From Treponema sp. UBA6367 (GTDB taxonomy: Bacteria; Spirochaetota; Spirochaetia; Treponematales; Treponemataceae): a stretch of DNA of 64,000 nt. Below, in pieces: positions 1 to 8,266 of this stretch. The translations under genes were made by a program, and so were the position numbers. Every line of letters starts with the position of its first letter. Positions within the stretch are counted from its first letter, which is position 1. The stretch spans positions 145,443 to 209,442 of the forward strand of contig DJRF01000026.1 of the NCBI GenBank assembly GCA_002437725.1, written 5' to 3'. A model generated the notes under the pieces. It worked only from the letters and a program-made list of their open reading frames with translations, searched no databases and was not told where the DNA came from.

Positions 1-1005
1 CAGTTCATAAGCCTGACTCTTCTGTTTATTTTTGTCCGGAACCAGAATGACTATCTTAAATACGCAGGGATAAGCGTTGTGTCATCTGTTGGAAGCAACA
101 TCTGCAATTTTATACATGCAAGACATTTTGTTGATTTTAAGATAAAAGCCAGGAATCTGAAAAAGCATCTGAAACCGGTTTTTACGCTTTTTGCAATGAG
201 CGCGGCTGTCAGCATCTACACAGTTTTGGACACTACAATGCTAGGCTTTATAAAGGGCGACGAGGCGGTTGGAATCTATACCGCGGCAACAAAAATAAAC
301 CGCATGGTCATAATGATGATAACAGCCGCGACAGCCGTGCTTCTTCCGCGTTTGTCTTATTATGCAGATAAAGACAGGAATGAATTTCTGCGTCTTGCAA
401 ACAAGGCATTGCAGTTTGTCGTTATGTTCTCGGTTCCGTGCGCGGCAGGTCTTTTTATCCTTGCTGAGCCGGCTGTTCTTCTTTTCAGCGGAGAGCAGTT
501 TTTGTCTGCAGTTCCTGTGATGAAGATTATGAATGCGGTGATTGTGCTTATAGGGGTAAGCAATGTCGTTGGAATCCAGATTTTTATGTCAGTCGGAAAA
601 GAAAGATATACGCTTTTTTCGGTTATTGTTGGCGCTGCTGTAAATTTTGCGATGAACATGATCTTTATTCCGCATTTTGGGGCAATAGGGGCCGCAGGCG
701 GAACAGTCTGCGCTGAATTTTCAGTGACGGCTATCCAACTTGTTTGGGCAAGAAAATACTTTGACGTAAAAAAAATGATTGTCCATCTTTTTAAGGTTCT
801 GCTCTCTTTGCTTGTCATGTCGATTTGTGTTTCTTGCGTAGGCAGGTATTTTAAGGCTTATTCAATTGAGCTGGTTTTAGGAATTCTTTCTGGAGTTCTG
901 ATCTATTCATTATGCCTGTTTGTTCTTAAAGATTCACTCTTTGTTGAATTTTTAGAGCAGCTTTCAGGCAGATTTTATAAAAGTAATCAAAAGGAGGCAG
1001 ACTGA
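1..1005 (+). CDS. Wzx-type polysaccharide flippase, 5' end outside window
   Basis: The reading frame is open from base 1 to the TGA at 1003-1005, so the start lies upstream; a GTG at 79 is internal. The 334 visible residues are a chain of hydrophobic helices with the loop pattern of the MATE/MOP-superfamily polysaccharide flippases. These move undecaprenyl-linked repeat units across the cytoplasmic membrane. The conserved stretch around GIYTAATKINR and the following PRLSYY is typical. The downstream UDP-galactopyranose mutase, glycosyltransferases and EpsG-like polymerase fit a Wzx/Wzy-dependent surface polysaccharide. A MurJ-type lipid II flippase is less likely in this context. Confidence 0.85.
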   Translation, partial: QFISLTLLFIFVRNQNDYLKYAGISVVSSVGSNICNFIHARHFVDFKIKARNLKKHLKPVFTLFAMSAAVSIYTVLDTTMLGFIKGDEAVGIYTAATKINRMVIMMITAATAVLLPRLSYYADKDRNEFLRLANKALQFVVMFSVPCAAGLFILAEPAVLLFSGEQFLSAVPVMKIMNAVIVLIGVSNVVGIQIFMSVGKERYTLFSVIVGAAVNFAMNMIFIPHFGAIGAAGGTVCAEFSVTAIQLVWARKYFDVKKMIVHLFKVLLSLLVMSICVSCVGRYFKAYSIELVLGILSGVLIYSLCLFVLKDSLFVEFLEQLSGRFYKSNQKEAD

Positions 1006-1014
1006 AAAGATAAA

Positions 1015-1043
1015 TTGATTTTTGGAAATGACTGTGATATATT
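1015..1043 (+). promoter_or_regulatory. sigma-70-like promoter of the small-ORF/GNAT pair
   Basis: A -35 box TTGATT (1015-1020) is followed by a 17-base spacer and a -10 box TATATT (1038-1043). An extended -10 TGA precedes it at 1035-1037. An AGGAGGT ribosome binding site (1053-1059) stands before the ATG at 1066. The pair is therefore probably transcribed on its own as well as from the flippase gene. Confidence 0.55.
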
Positions 1044-1065
1044 TTGATTTGTAGGAGGTATTCAA

Positions 1066-1221
1066 ATGGCAACGATAAAACCTGTTCAGCCGTCTATTGC
1101 GGAAACTCTGGATATTTGGAAAAAAATTGTCGCTTCTGTTCTGAAAAAACCTTCCAAAGAACAAATCAAAAAAATGCAGAAAGAATCAGAAATGTTCAGC
1201 AAGGTTTGTGCAGATGACTGA
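1066..1221 (+). CDS. 51-residue protein paired with GNAT, possible antitoxin
   Basis: The ATG at 1066 follows a strong AGGAGGT site with good spacing, and the frame runs 51 codons to TGA at 1219-1221. The product is small and lysine-rich, with a probable helix around WKKIVASVLKK and another around EQIKKMQKESEMF. I do not recognise a family; it is not an obvious ribbon-helix-helix protein like the DUF1778 partners of known GNAT toxins. It overlaps the start of the acetyltransferase by 8 bases, so the two are translationally coupled. The antitoxin role is inferred only from this arrangement. Confidence 0.6.
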   Translation: MATIKPVQPSIAETLDIWKKIVASVLKKPSKEQIKKMQKESEMFSKVCADD

Positions 1222-1789
1222 TTTTCTTTCAGAGGATGTTTCTTCATTAGTTGTAATTGAAAAACTCTCTGAGAAAAATCTGAATGAAAGTTTTTCTGTT
1301 GATAAAAAATTTGCTGAATACAAGGATTTCCTGTATTTTGACGCATTAAGCTACCAGTCTCTTTTTATTTCTCAGACTTTTTTATTGCTTGAAAAAGAAA
1401 CAAGAAATATTATTGCTTATATTTCGTTTGTCGCAGACACAGTTGCTTTGAATCCGAGAGAAAAGAAAAAAGCAGGATTGCAAGAAATTCCTTTTTTGTT
1501 TCTTCTGGCTCTTAAGATTGCAAAACTTGCAGTAAGTGACTCGTCTGAAGAAAAGTATAAGCATATAGGCTCGTATTTAATCCGTTTTGCCTGTGCGAAA
1601 GCGTTCAAGGCAAATGAAAATTTTATGGCTTGCCGTCTTGTCTCTGTTGATGCTGATATTGAGCATAATCCTGATGTATTGAAGTTTTATGAGAAAAACG
1701 GATTTTCAGCTTTGAAAAATTCTGTGTATAAAAAGAAATTTCCAAATCGCACAAAAACAGTCGGAATGTGGAAAGACATTTTCTTATAA
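1214..1789 (+). CDS. GNAT-family N-acetyltransferase, possible toxin
   Basis: The 191-residue product ends with the GNAT signature. A beta-strand-like KIAKLAV is followed by KHIGSYLIRFA, where the acetyl-CoA loop is expected, and then by FYEKNGF, the usual C-terminal motif. The long N-terminal half and the order resemble the TacT/AtaT-like aminoacyl-tRNA acetyltransferases of toxin-antitoxin modules. The glycine-rich pyrophosphate loop (usually RGxGxG/A) is poorly conserved, with KHIGSY in its place. I start at ATG 1214, which overlaps the small upstream gene's stop; a GTG at 1208 is possible. A protein or small-molecule acetyltransferase remains an alternative. Confidence 0.75.
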   Translation: MTDFLSEDVSSLVVIEKLSEKNLNESFSVDKKFAEYKDFLYFDALSYQSLFISQTFLLLEKETRNIIAYISFVADTVALNPREKKKAGLQEIPFLFLLALKIAKLAVSDSSEEKYKHIGSYLIRFACAKAFKANENFMACRLVSVDADIEHNPDVLKFYEKNGFSALKNSVYKKKFPNRTKTVGMWKDIFL

Positions 1790-1845
1790 AGAAGACTGAT
1801 TTTTTGATGTTCTAAAACTTATTTATCTTTTCAGCCAGAATGTAA

Positions 1846-2988
1846 ATGGCTGGAACAACTCAAACAAAACATTCACATTACGACTATCTCATCGTGGGCT
1901 CCGGCTTATACGGGGCGACTTTTGCCTATCTTGCCGCTAAAGCCGGAAAGATAGGCATTGTCATAGACAAACGCCCTCAGCTCGGCGGAAATATCTACTG
2001 CGAAAACGTAGATGGAATCCATGTCCACAAGTATGGAGCGCATATCTTCCACACCTCAAAAAAGAAAGTCTGGGATTTTGTGAACAGCTTTGTTCCGTTC
2101 AACCGCTACACGAACTCTCCGGTCGCAAATTTCCATGGAAAACTTTTCAACCTGCCGTTCAACATGAACACTTTCTACCAGATGTGGGGCGTAACAACAC
2201 CTGCACAAGCGATGGCAAAAATCGAGCAGCAGAAAAATGAAAGCGGAATCACTGAGCCGAAAAACCTTGAGGAGCAGGCAATAAGCCTTGTGGGGCGCGA
2301 CATCTACGAGACTCTGGTGAAGGAATACACCGAAAAGCAGTGGGGCAGACCTTGCACAGAGCTTCCTGCATTCATCATAAAGCGGCTTCCGGTGCGGTTC
2401 ACCTTTGACAACAACTATTTCAACGACGCATACCAGGGAATCCCGATTGGCGGCTACAACAGACTGACGGAAGGATTGCTTTGCGGAATTGAGACGATAT
2501 GCGGTGAAGACTATTTTAAGGACCGAGAGAAATGGAATGGCATGGCGGAAAAAATCGTGTTCACAGGAAAAATCGATGAATTCTTTGGCTATAAGTTTGG
2601 AAAACTTGAATACCGCACAGTCCGTTTTGAGATAGAGACACTCGGGGTGCAGAATTTCCAGGGAAACGCGGTTGTGAACTACACAAGCCACGACGAGCCA
2701 TTCACAAGAATCATAGAGCACAAGCATTTTGAGCCGGAAAATCCGTTCTACCAGCAGGACAAGACGGTAATCTCAAAGGAATACTCAACCGAATGGCACG
2801 AGAGAGTCGAACCCTTCTACCCGGTGAATGACGCGAAAAATGTGGAAGTCTACAAGAAATACAAGGAGCTTGCAGAGGCCCAAGACAAGGTGATTTTCGG
2901 CGGCCGGCTTGCGGAATACAAATACTACGACATGGACGACGTGATTGAAAAGTGCATGAAAGACTGGGAGAAAGAGAATGAAAGATAG
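1846..2988 (+). CDS. glf: UDP-galactopyranose mutase
   Basis: This enzyme interconverts UDP-galactopyranose and UDP-galactofuranose using reduced FAD, and so supplies galactofuranose for surface glycans. The 380-residue length is normal. The FAD-binding GSGLYG lies at residues 18-23, followed by KRPQLGGNIY. The family-typical active-site region around YTEKQWGRPC and FDNNYF is intact. It sits between the flippase and glycosyltransferases, and its end overlaps the next gene by 11 bases. No clear Shine-Dalgarno site precedes the ATG. By eye its codons are clearly more GC-rich than those of the following glycosyltransferase genes, which suggests a different history. Confidence 0.95.
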   Translation: MAGTTQTKHSHYDYLIVGSGLYGATFAYLAAKAGKIGIVIDKRPQLGGNIYCENVDGIHVHKYGAHIFHTSKKKVWDFVNSFVPFNRYTNSPVANFHGKLFNLPFNMNTFYQMWGVTTPAQAMAKIEQQKNESGITEPKNLEEQAISLVGRDIYETLVKEYTEKQWGRPCTELPAFIIKRLPVRFTFDNNYFNDAYQGIPIGGYNRLTEGLLCGIETICGEDYFKDREKWNGMAEKIVFTGKIDEFFGYKFGKLEYRTVRFEIETLGVQNFQGNAVVNYTSHDEPFTRIIEHKHFEPENPFYQQDKTVISKEYSTEWHERVEPFYPVNDAKNVEVYKKYKELAEAQDKVIFGGRLAEYKYYDMDDVIEKCMKDWEKENER

Positions 2989-4009
2989 CAAAAAAATTAT
3001 TGCAAAAAAAATATACGTTGTTTGTCCCCCTGGTATAAAAACCGGTGGTCCAGAATTACTTCATCAACTTGTATTTACTTTGAATAAGAATGGATTTTGT
3101 GCTCATATTGCTTATGCTGGAAACATTAACCATTCATACAAAATAATTGATGAGTATAAGCAATATATAAATTCTTATCTGCTGCTTCCTGAAATTGAGG
3201 ATTCACCAGAAAATCTAGTAATTGTTCCTGAAACAAATGTTTTTATCTTAAAAAAATATAAAAACATTCAAAAAGCAATTTGGTGGCTTTCGGTAGATAA
3301 TTTTTATCTTCGTTATTTTTGCATGGAGTCAATCAAATATAGAATTGCTACATGGGGATTTTTACGTTTTGTAAAACGTTCCTTTTTTACAAGAAATGTA
3401 ATGAATCCAGAAAATTATCTTTCCATGGATTCTAAATTTGTTCAAAGCATTCATTTTCATTTGTGTCAGAGTATATATGCAGTAGAGGAATGCAAAAAGC
3501 ATAGTCTTGCACCAATTTATCTTTCAGATTATCTGAATGATGACTTTTTCTCTGGAAAAACTGGTGAAATTAATAAAGAAAATATTGTGGTTTATAGTCC
3601 TGCGAAAGGATTTAAGTTTACTAATAAAATAATAAAAAGGAATCCTGATATAAACTTTGTTCCTATAGAAAATATGACGAGGATGCAAGTGTTGAATCTT
3701 CTGGCACGTGCTAAAGTTTATATTGATTTCGGAAATCATCCAGGAAAAGACAGAATTCCACGTGAAGCAAGAATGCAAGGTTGCATCGTTATTACTGGCA
3801 AAAATGGTAGTGCAAAATATTTTGAAGATGTTCCAATTGAAGAAAAATTTGATAAAAGTCCAAAAAACATCTCCGTTATATCAACATTAATAAAACAAAT
3901 TTTTGATAATTATGCAATTTGGAATAACAAGCAGATAGATTACACAAATTTTATAAAAAAGGAAAAGCAACTGTTTGAAGAAAATGTTGCGGCGGTTTTT
4001 GGAGCATAA
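2978..4009 (+). CDS. glycosyltransferase-like protein
   Basis: The 343-residue product looks like a GT-B-fold glycosyltransferase. The N-terminal VCPPGIKTGGPELLHQL has the glycine-rich acceptor-loop pattern of GT4-like enzymes. The C-terminal stretch with FGNHPGKDRIPREARMQGC resembles the donor-binding EAMACG region, with the key glutamate in PREA. It overlaps glf by 11 bases, so the two are probably cotranslated. The sugar donor cannot be told; galactofuranose or another capsule sugar is plausible from context. The gene is much more AT-rich than glf. Confidence 0.65.
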   Translation: MKDSKKIIAKKIYVVCPPGIKTGGPELLHQLVFTLNKNGFCAHIAYAGNINHSYKIIDEYKQYINSYLLLPEIEDSPENLVIVPETNVFILKKYKNIQKAIWWLSVDNFYLRYFCMESIKYRIATWGFLRFVKRSFFTRNVMNPENYLSMDSKFVQSIHFHLCQSIYAVEECKKHSLAPIYLSDYLNDDFFSGKTGEINKENIVVYSPAKGFKFTNKIIKRNPDINFVPIENMTRMQVLNLLARAKVYIDFGNHPGKDRIPREARMQGCIVITGKNGSAKYFEDVPIEEKFDKSPKNISVISTLIKQIFDNYAIWNNKQIDYTNFIKKEKQLFEENVAAVFGA

Positions 4010-4111
4010 ATAATAAAAAATGGTCGTGATAATTTCAGTAATGATGTGATTATATATAGAGTTCTAAATCTAATTGTCTTAATTGATAATAAATACAAGG
4101 AGAAAAATAAA

Positions 4112-4299
4112 ATGGAAATAGAGAATATAAGAATTCTTTTAGGAAAGCATTAAAAAATGGTATTGAGTTTAGGCAGATAGTGGACTCTGTTTTGAAGTAT
4201 ATAGAGATTGGTTTGAATCCTGAAAACTATGAGTTGAGTAAGTATCATAAAAATCTATTAAGTAAATACAAAAATAGATTTTTGAAATTGGGTAGGTAG
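4112..4299 (+). pseudogene. small gene broken by a one-base shift
   Basis: An AAGGAG site (4097-4102) stands 9 bases before an ATG at 4112, but that frame stops after 13 codons at 4151-4153. The neighbouring frame is open from 4114 to a TAG at 4297-4299 and has no start codon of its own near its beginning. It encodes a charged, helical sequence of about 62 residues, including ALKNGIEFRQIVDSVLKYIE. Adding one G after the ATG would join the start to this frame. The simplest reading is a small protein gene inactivated by a single-base loss; a sequencing error or programmed frameshift are alternatives. I do not recognise the protein. Confidence 0.45.
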
Positions 4300-4304
4300 A
4301 ATAA

Positions 4305-5192
4305 ATGGAGAATTTAAGTTGTGTTTTTATTATCTTAAATTATAATGATGCATCAACAACAAAAAAACTGGTAAATAAGTTGTTTTGTTGTTCTTGTATT
4401 GAATATATCATTCTTATTGATAACAAATCTACAGACGACTCATATTCTAAACTACAATATGAATATAAACATTCAAAAAAAGTTACCGTAATTCAATCTG
4501 ACAAAAATGGAGGTTATTCCTACGGAAATAATTTTGGTATTAATTTTTACTTAAATAATAATTTTACGTCAGATTTTGTGGTGATTTCTAATCCGGATAT
4601 TTGTATTTCTGAAGAAAACTTAAAACAATTATTACAAATTGCAAAATCTGATAAAAATATTGGTGCATTAGCTCCAATGATGAATATAAAAGACCAAAAT
4701 ATATATAAAATATCGGCATGGAAACAACCAGGATATTTTTATGATTCTTTATCTTCTGTTCCAGTCTTCAGAAGATATGCACAGAAATTGGTCTGCTATA
4801 AGCAGAATTATTTTGATAAAGATAATGTTTCTGTTGATGTGTTACCTGGTTCATTTTTGATGATGCCTAAAAAAATTCTACAAGAAGGAATAAGGTTTGA
4901 TGATAGGTTTTTCTTATTTTGCGAAGAGCGCATATTTTGTGAAAAAATACGAAAGTTGAATTACAAAGTTATTCTTGCGACAAAAATTCAATATGACCAT
5001 TTTGAAAGTGTATCAATAAAAAAGAATTTTTCAAAAGAGACAGCACGTCAAACTTTATTAAATAATAGCAAAAAAAAGTATTATGAGTTTTATAAATCTA
5101 AAAATAAAATTCGGAACTTTTTTTTATTCATGGCGATTGATTTTAATTTTCTATTAATGAAAGCCATTTATGCGATGAGGACTAAAAAATGA
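4305..5192 (+). CDS. family 2 glycosyltransferase
   Basis: The 295-residue product is a GT-A-fold glycosyltransferase of family GT2. It opens with the strand FIILNYND, continues with DNKSTDDS, and has the donor and metal-binding region around VVISNPDICIS, where NPD takes the DxD place. The segment VDVLPGSFLMMPKKIL followed by FLFCEERIF matches the acceptor region and catalytic-base position of rhamnosyltransferase-like GT2 enzymes. It probably adds one sugar to the lipid-linked repeat unit on the inner face of the membrane. The next gene overlaps by four bases. Confidence 0.85.
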   Translation: MENLSCVFIILNYNDASTTKKLVNKLFCCSCIEYIILIDNKSTDDSYSKLQYEYKHSKKVTVIQSDKNGGYSYGNNFGINFYLNNNFTSDFVVISNPDICISEENLKQLLQIAKSDKNIGALAPMMNIKDQNIYKISAWKQPGYFYDSLSSVPVFRRYAQKLVCYKQNYFDKDNVSVDVLPGSFLMMPKKILQEGIRFDDRFFLFCEERIFCEKIRKLNYKVILATKIQYDHFESVSIKKNFSKETARQTLLNNSKKKYYEFYKSKNKIRNFFLFMAIDFNFLLMKAIYAMRTKK

Positions 5193-6298
5193 ATCCATTC
5201 CTTCATATTCTAGGCATATCTATAAAATATCTTCTCATTAATTCAAGAACTCTGCTGAAACTTCTTTTTCAACGGCAGAAGCTGAATCTATTGAACTCAG
5301 ATAATATTGATACTGTTGTTTTCACACATAATCTTGGTGGCGGAACTTTAAACTATGAAAAACAGAATTTTTATGCAGAAAACGTTCTGATTTTCCGTGT
5401 TATTTCTTATAGAAATGATTTTTGCTTTTCTATTGAAAATGCTGAAGATAAACTTATTGCGACTAAAAAGAATGTTTTTAATTTTGTGAAAAGCCTGAAA
5501 ATCAAGAATGTGATTGTCAATTCTCTTTGCGGTTATAAAAATCCAGAGCAAATATTATTGTTCGTCATGAATAATTTTCGAACATCTTTCAATAAGTACC
5601 TTGTTCATGATTATCATTGCATTTGCAATAAAAACAATGCAACTCTTTTGCTAAAAGAAAAATATTGTGGCTTAAAATGTTCTGGGTGCAAATTAGAAAA
5701 AAAGGCTGAAATATGGAGAAGGCTTTGGCATGGATATTTCAAGATTGTAAATGAAATTGTTTGTTTCTCTAATTCTTCGAAAGAAATTTTGACTTCGGTT
5801 TTTCCGGAGATAAAAAATAGAATTTCAGTAATTCCTCATTCAATGGATTATTGTACTTTTTCGCCGCTGAATATAAAAAATGCTTGCAATATTGCTGTTG
5901 TTGGCAATTGTTCAAATATTCCAAAAGGAAAAAACGTTATAAAAAAACTTGTAAAAAGGATAAAAAAAGCAAGAAACAGAAAATTTTATATAGTTGGAAA
6001 AGCTCCATTCTTTTTTCACCATAACTCTCGTTTTGTGGAATATTCAGGAAAATATAATTTAAAATTTTTGCCGGAAATACTGGAATCCGGCAAAATTGGA
6101 GTGGTTGTGTTCACTTCAATTTTGCCGGAAACATTTTCCTATGCTGTAAGTGAATTTATGAGGCTTGGTTTGTATATTGTAAGTTTGAATTTAGGGGCAC
6201 AAGGGGAAAAGCTGAAAAATTACGAAAAAGCAGTTTTCGTAAAAGATTTAAGACCGGAAACTATTCTTGAAGGAGTAGAAAAATGTTTTACCTTGTAG
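5189..6298 (+). CDS. GT4-like glycosyltransferase
   Basis: The 369-residue product has the features of a GT-B glycosyltransferase. There is an N-terminal glycine-rich loop (HNLGGGTLNYE), a central HDYHCIC segment with clustered cysteines (CGLKCSGCKLEKK), then VIPHSMD. The C-terminal donor domain carries PETFSYAVSEFMRLG, where the EFM segment corresponds to the usual EAMA. Comparable HDY-plus-cysteine proteins occur in bacterial polysaccharide clusters. The start overlaps the previous stop as ATGA, and the next gene starts 16 bases before its end, so translation is tightly coupled. Substrate unknown. Confidence 0.75.
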   Translation: MNPFLHILGISIKYLLINSRTLLKLLFQRQKLNLLNSDNIDTVVFTHNLGGGTLNYEKQNFYAENVLIFRVISYRNDFCFSIENAEDKLIATKKNVFNFVKSLKIKNVIVNSLCGYKNPEQILLFVMNNFRTSFNKYLVHDYHCICNKNNATLLLKEKYCGLKCSGCKLEKKAEIWRRLWHGYFKIVNEIVCFSNSSKEILTSVFPEIKNRISVIPHSMDYCTFSPLNIKNACNIAVVGNCSNIPKGKNVIKKLVKRIKKARNRKFYIVGKAPFFFHHNSRFVEYSGKYNLKFLPEILESGKIGVVVFTSILPETFSYAVSEFMRLGLYIVSLNLGAQGEKLKNYEKAVFVKDLRPETILEGVEKCFTL

Positions 6299-7443
6299 TT
6301 TTTGGCTTTATCTTGTTTTTTTCTATTTGCAGTATGTATTCGTTTAGAAAAAGCGAAGTTTATCTTTCTAATGTTCTTTTTTATTCAATGATCTTTGCAT
6401 TGATTATTATTGGCGGTTTTCGTTTTGAAACAGGAGGAGACTGGCCTGGATATAAGCTAATGTATGACGGGCTTGACAAAGAGTGGGGCGTTATAGAGCC
6501 ATTGTTTCAAGTTGTGATTAATTTTGCAAAACTGTTTGGCAGTTACCAATGGATTTTCTTTTTTTGTGAAGTAATTCGTTTTGTTACGATGGCTATTTTT
6601 CTTGAAAAAAATACAGATTTTGATAAAAAGTACAAATGCCTTTTTGTTCTTTTGTATTATGCTATGTATTTTTTCTATTATGACCTTGTGATTATAAGGC
6701 AGTCAACTGCTGCTGCTATATTCATATTTGGAATATTAAAAAAGAAAAATATATCATTTAAGGAATATCTATTTTATGTTGCATTAGCTACTTGCTTCCA
6801 TTTTTCAAGTTTATTTCTGATTTTTATGTATTATCCGCTTTTTAAAATGAAAGAAAAGAATGTCGGGACTGTTACTTTATTGTTCATAGTTTTCTATTTT
6901 GTCGGCTTGGACTTATTGCCTGCTTTGCTTGAATTGATGTTAAAGATTCTTCCTTCAAATCCATTGTTTAGGAAGCTATATGCATACACTCAAATTGCGG
7001 TACTAGCCACAGCTAGAAAGATAACAGGTCAGTCTTTAGTCTATATTCTTACTTTTTTTACAGTCTTGTTTGACAGAATTGTATTAAGAAAAAAAGGAAA
7101 TGTACTTTATTTTAATGGAATGTGTCTCTTTATGTTTCTTTATTTTGGTTTTCCAAGTCTCTCGACTATAAGCACAAGGCTATGTACGTATTTTTCAATA
7201 TTTGTGATTTTTACTTTGATAGAAATAATTTCGATTTATAAAAAGACTGTAATTGTTCCTGCGATAATAATTGCACTTTGTTTTTGTTTTAACAAAAGCA
7301 TATTTTTTGAAGCACCAACACATGTTGCTTACAATCCATATCAATTTTATTGGACTCATGAAGCTTTCGGAACTAATAGTAACGGTTTGGAGCGTTTAAA
7401 TAAGACTAATAAAGCCAGTATGCAAATACGAGGAGATAAATAA
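6283..7443 (+). CDS. EpsG/Wzy-type polysaccharide polymerase
   Basis: The 386-residue product is an integral membrane protein with about ten hydrophobic segments. Near its N-terminus it has the RFETGGDWPGYKLMYD pattern typical of the EpsG family. A YYDLVIIRQSTAAAIF segment also matches that family, as does CFHFSSLF. It would polymerise lipid-linked repeat units at the outer face of the membrane, complementing the flippase at the start of the window. It overlaps the upstream glycosyltransferase by 16 bases. Confidence 0.8.
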   Translation: MFYLVVFGFILFFSICSMYSFRKSEVYLSNVLFYSMIFALIIIGGFRFETGGDWPGYKLMYDGLDKEWGVIEPLFQVVINFAKLFGSYQWIFFFCEVIRFVTMAIFLEKNTDFDKKYKCLFVLLYYAMYFFYYDLVIIRQSTAAAIFIFGILKKKNISFKEYLFYVALATCFHFSSLFLIFMYYPLFKMKEKNVGTVTLLFIVFYFVGLDLLPALLELMLKILPSNPLFRKLYAYTQIAVLATARKITGQSLVYILTFFTVLFDRIVLRKKGNVLYFNGMCLFMFLYFGFPSLSTISTRLCTYFSIFVIFTLIEIISIYKKTVIVPAIIIALCFCFNKSIFFEAPTHVAYNPYQFYWTHEAFGTNSNGLERLNKTNKASMQIRGDK

Positions 7444-7447
7444 ATTC

Positions 7448-8266
7448 ATGAAAGAGTTAAATTTAAAAACAATAAAAGAAACTGAGCTGAACATTTTAAG
7501 GTCGTTCGATGATTTTTGCAAAAAAAATAATCTTGAATATACTTTAGCATACGGAACATTACTTGGTTGTGTAAGACATAAAGGTTTTATTCCTTGGGAT
7601 GATGACATAGATGTTTTTATGTCGCGCGAAGATTACGATAAACTTCTTCTTTTAAAACTTGAATTTGAAAATTCTTTTAAAGATTTGAAATTCAAAAATC
7701 TTGGAGATAAAAATTACCCTTTTGGCTTTTTAAAAATTACTGATGATACAACGCGTGTTGAAGAAAAGGAGATAGAATCTAAATATCAGTATGGAATTTG
7801 GATTGATGTTTTTCCATTGGATAAAATTTCTAGCAATAGAAAAAAACATATTAGAAATGCAAAAAAGATTGATTTTTGGAATAAAATTCTTGTTAAGTCT
7901 ATTATAAAAAGTGGAAACATTGGCATAACGAAAATACAAAAAATTGTAAATTCCGTATTTTTGATTCCTTTGGCACATCTTATTGGATATTTTTTCGACA
8001 TACCAAAATTATGTGACAAAAAATCAAGGATATTTAATTCTGGAAATACACATTATGTAACTAATTATATATGGGAAAACAACACAAGAAAACCTGTTTT
8101 CGATATTAACAAAATTTTTCCAACTAAAAAGGGGCGTTTTGAAGGTTTTGAATTCAATATTCCAAATGACAGTGGTTATGTGTTGAAATCTTTATACGGT
8201 GATTATATGAAACTTCCGCCTGAATCGGAAAGAGTGTCTCACTTAGCAAGAGCATGGAAAATATAA
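7448..8266 (+). CDS. LicD-family transferase
   Basis: The 272-residue product contains the LicD nucleotidyltransferase-fold core near residues 28-50: a YGTLLGCVRHKGFIPWDDD run whose paired aspartates bind metal. LicD proteins transfer phosphocholine or similar phospho-substituents from a CDP-activated donor to surface glycans. A licA/licC pathway is not visible here, so the transferred group is uncertain. The gene starts 4 bases after the polymerase and its stop overlaps the next gene's start. Confidence 0.9.
   Translation: MKELNLKTIKETELNILRSFDDFCKKNNLEYTLAYGTLLGCVRHKGFIPWDDDIDVFMSREDYDKLLLLKLEFENSFKDLKFKNLGDKNYPFGFLKITDDTTRVEEKEIESKYQYGIWIDVFPLDKISSNRKKHIRNAKKIDFWNKILVKSIIKSGNIGITKIQKIVNSVFLIPLAHLIGYFFDIPKLCDKKSRIFNSGNTHYVTNYIWENNTRKPVFDINKIFPTKKGRFEGFEFNIPNDSGYVLKSLYGDYMKLPPESERVSHLARAWKI

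Noticed and set aside
360..818. Minus-strand open frame of 152 codons
   Set aside because: It is a shadow of the flippase gene, which has the conserved family pattern in the other direction.
4019..4153. Open frame downstream of the glycosyltransferase stop at 4007-4009
   Set aside because: It continues in the glycosyltransferase frame for about 45 codons after the stop, but has no start with a ribosome site before 4112 and no coding character. Read-through is not supported.
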